Source: Frankiaceae bacterium | GTDB lineage: Bacteria > Actinomycetota > Actinomycetes > Mycobacteriales > SCTD01 | Length of the DNA stretch: 6,274 nucleotides | NCBI GenBank assembly: GCA_947479995.1 | Contig: CANKBT010000187.1 | Span: 1 to 6,274 of the forward strand | Direction of reading: 5' to 3' | In this document: one piece after another, positions 4,931 through 6,274 of the stretch | Numbering within the stretch: the first letter of the stretch is position 1 | Layout of the letters: each line of letters opens with the position of its first letter | The notes under the pieces: model-generated | Told to the model about the DNA's origin: nothing | The model's database searches: none | The model's input: the letters and a program-made list of their open reading frames with translations, nothing else | Position numbers and translations under genes: made by a program

Positions 4931-4999
4931 GACGAGGGGCTCCCGCGTCGAAGTGTCCTGGGCCACACTGCACGCGGGACGACACGACCGACGAGGGGC
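4931..4999. repeat. 10-bp direct repeat pair flanking the control region of the acyl-CoA reductase gene
   Basis: GACGAGGGGC occurs at 4931-4940 and again at 4990-4999, 59 bp apart, with similarity continuing for a few more bases (14 of 17 identical). The second copy contains the purine-rich GAGGGG (4993-4998), which is probably the ribosome binding site of the gene at 5009, with a rather long 10-nt spacing. The first copy has no such role. The pair brackets the AGTGT/ACACT inverted repeat. Confidence 0.6.
4952..4969. promoter_or_regulatory. Candidate operator: AGTGT-N8-ACACT inverted repeat over a -10-like hexamer
   Basis: AGTGT at 4952-4956 and ACACT at 4965-4969 are perfect inverted 5-bp arms with an 8-nt spacer, an overall size like the sites bound by dimeric TetR- or GntR-type repressors. 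The right arm overlaps CACACT (4964-4969), the best -10-like hexamer in this gap. A transcript starting about 7 nt later would have a leader of roughly 30 nt before the ATG at 5009. No good -35 is visible 16-18 nt upstream. The arms are the least G+C-rich bases in the gap. Regulator and binding are inference. Confidence 0.35.
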
Positions 5000-5008
5000 C
5001 TCTGCGAC

Positions 5009-6274
5009 ATGACGACCTACCTGGTGACCGGTGGCACCGGCTTCCTCGGGCGCCACCTGCTGGCGCGCCTGGCAGCGCGGCCGGACGCCGACGTCCGCGT
5101 GCTCGTGCGGCAGGGCTCGGTGCGCAAGCTCGAGCGCGCGGCCGACCGCATCGAGGGCGGCGAGCGCATCACGCCCCTCGTCGGCGACATCCGGGCCGAC
5201 CGCCTCGGCCTGTCGGACGAGGCCCTCGAGGGCCTGCGCGGCACCGTCGACCACGTCGTGCACCTCGCCGCGCTGTACGACATGACGGCCTCCGACGCCG
5301 ACAACGAGGACCTCAACGTCGGCGGCACCCGGCGCGTCGTCGACGTCGCCGCCGCGATCGGCGCCGGGGTGCTGCACCACGTGTCCTCGGTCGCCGTCGC
5401 CGGTGACCACAAGGGCACCTTCCACGAGGGCATGTTCGACGAGGGCCAGCACCTGCCGTCGCCGTACCACCGCACGAAGTTCGAGGCCGAGCGGCTCGTC
5501 CGCGCGCAGACCGACGTGCCGTGGCGGGTCTACCGGCCGGTCATCGTCGTGGGCGACAGCCGCACCGGCGAGATGGACAAGGTCGACGGGCCCTACTACT
5601 TCCTCGGGCTGCTCGCGAGCATCGGCGACCTGCCCGGCGCCGGGCGCCTGCCGCTCGTGCTCCCCGACCTCGGCGACACCAACGTCGTCCCGGTCGACTA
5701 CGTCGCCGACGCCATGGACGTGCTCCTGCACGCCGACGGCCTCGACGGCCAGGCGTTCCACCTCGGCCACGGCCGCCCGCAGCCGCTGCTCGAGGTCTAC
5801 AACGCGCTGGCCGCGGCCTGCGGCGCGCCGCAGGCGGCCGTGACGCTGCACCGGAGCCTGCTCGCGCCGGCGACGCAGGCCGTGTCGCTGGTCGGCCGGC
5901 TGCCCGGCGTCGCGGCGGTCGCGGAGGTGGCGCTCGCGCGCCTGGGCATCCCGGCCGAGGTGGTGCCGCACAGCACCTTCCGCCCGGTGTTCTCCACGCA
6001 CCGCACGCGCTCGGTGCTCGGCCCGCTCGGCGTCGCCCCGCCGCCGGAGTTCGGCGACTACGCCCCGACGCTGGTGGCGTACTGGAAGCAGCACCTCGAC
6101 CCGCTGCGCGCCCGCCGCCGCACCGAGGGCTCCAAGCTCGCCGGCCGCACCGTCGTCGTCACCGGCGCCTCGTCGGGCATCGGCCGCGAGACGGCGCTGC
6201 AGATCGCGAAGCGCGGCGGCGTGCCGCTGCTGCTCGCGCGCCGCACCGAGGAGCTCGAGAAGGTCAAGGCCGAG
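5009..6274 (+). CDS. Two-domain SDR protein, fatty acyl-CoA reductase-like (C-terminus beyond the window)
   Basis: The 422 residues present cover a complete N-terminal extended SDR domain and the first part of a second, classical SDR domain. In the first, the nucleotide motif TGGTGFLG is at 7-14, GDI at 59-61, HLAALYDM at 85-92, the Ser of HVSSVAVAG at 124-132, and the catalytic pair Y153-x3-K157 (YHRTK), followed by VYRPVIVVGDSRTGEMDKVD (174-193). The second domain starts at about 379 with its own TGASSGIG (385-392). This order, and the segments around GEMDKVDGPYYF, closely resemble the bifunctional fatty acyl-CoA reductase of Marinobacter and mycobacterial AcrA1 (about 650-660 residues), which turn acyl-CoA into fatty alcohol via the aldehyde with NADPH. 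In those the C-terminal half is thought to reduce acyl-CoA and the N-terminal half the aldehyde. So roughly 230 residues are missing to the right. Substrate chain length is unknown. The ATG at 5009 precedes the Rossmann motif by six residues; GAGGGG lies 10 nt upstream. Confidence 0.87.
   Translation, partial: MTTYLVTGGTGFLGRHLLARLAARPDADVRVLVRQGSVRKLERAADRIEGGERITPLVGDIRADRLGLSDEALEGLRGTVDHVVHLAALYDMTASDADNEDLNVGGTRRVVDVAAAIGAGVLHHVSSVAVAGDHKGTFHEGMFDEGQHLPSPYHRTKFEAERLVRAQTDVPWRVYRPVIVVGDSRTGEMDKVDGPYYFLGLLASIGDLPGAGRLPLVLPDLGDTNVVPVDYVADAMDVLLHADGLDGQAFHLGHGRPQPLLEVYNALAAACGAPQAAVTLHRSLLAPATQAVSLVGRLPGVAAVAEVALARLGIPAEVVPHSTFRPVFSTHRTRSVLGPLGVAPPPEFGDYAPTLVAYWKQHLDPLRARRRTEGSKLAGRTVVVTGASSGIGRETALQIAKRGGVPLLLARRTEELEKVKAE

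Noticed and set aside
3032..5010. Long minus-strand frames (3032-4504, 3730-5010) opposite the MaoC-type, DUF6758-type and small membrane-protein genes.
   Set aside because: Composition is typical of antisense shadows in high-GC DNA (Arg/Pro/Gly/Ser runs) and no family motif is seen, whereas the plus strand carries recognisable proteins.
4853..6094. A 413-residue minus-strand frame opposite the acyl-CoA reductase gene.
   Set aside because: It is the antisense of a clear two-domain SDR coding sequence; the translation is His/Val/Arg/Asp-rich with no motif.
1..6274. CRISPR arrays, tRNA or rRNA genes, insertion sequences, attachment sites or phage genes.
   Set aside because: I found no regularly spaced repeats, no tRNA-like cloverleaf or rRNA segment, no transposase or integrase motif and no terminal inverted repeats. 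Gene density and composition are uniform.

Overview
The window looks like a stretch of chromosome from a high-GC actinomycete. Composition is strongly G+C biased, with third codon positions almost always G or C in every gene called, and many starts are GTG. The gene set includes families typical of Actinomycetota: an F420/PPOX-class flavin-barrel reductase, a DUF2332 protein, a DUF6758-type zinc-ribbon protein and a SUFU-domain protein. The genus cannot be fixed from this sequence. No rRNA, tRNA, CRISPR array, insertion sequence, integrase or phage gene is visible, and composition is uniform, so I see no sign of recent transfer.

Layout. (1) Positions 1-945 are on the minus strand: a PPOX-class F420-dependent oxidoreductase (945 to 547), followed after 2 bp by the N-terminal part of an unrecognised protein that runs off the left edge (544 to 1). 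The latter has a GTG start and a proline-rich segment. (2) Positions 946-1167 are a 222-bp divergent intergenic region, very G+C rich and hairpin-prone. (3) Positions 1168-6274 are all on the plus strand: a VOC (glyoxalase/bleomycin-resistance fold) protein; a SUFU-domain protein coupled by a GTGA overlap to a DUF2332 protein; a MaoC-type hot-dog dehydratase; a DUF6758-type zinc-ribbon protein; a small single-span membrane protein; and, after a 95-bp control region, the first 422 residues of a two-domain fatty acyl-CoA reductase-like protein that runs off the right edge.

How the genes work together. Only two pairs look tightly linked: PPOX with the left-edge protein, and SUFU with DUF2332. 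The rest is a loose co-directional series of conserved actinobacterial single-copy-type genes. Several plus-strand genes lack a Shine-Dalgarno sequence but have a -10-like hexamer 6-7 nt before the start codon, which suggests separate leaderless transcripts rather than one long operon. The MaoC hydratase and the acyl-CoA reductase both act on acyl-CoA thioesters, but three genes' distance and an intervening control region give no evidence of one pathway.

Overall this is an ordinary core-genome region. I did not find a convincing new system. The items most worth a second look are the inverted repeat over a candidate promoter in front of the acyl-CoA reductase gene, the run of candidate leaderless starts, the SUFU-DUF2332 coupling with a methyltransferase-like glycine motif in DUF2332, and the Asp-to-Asn change in the MaoC signature.
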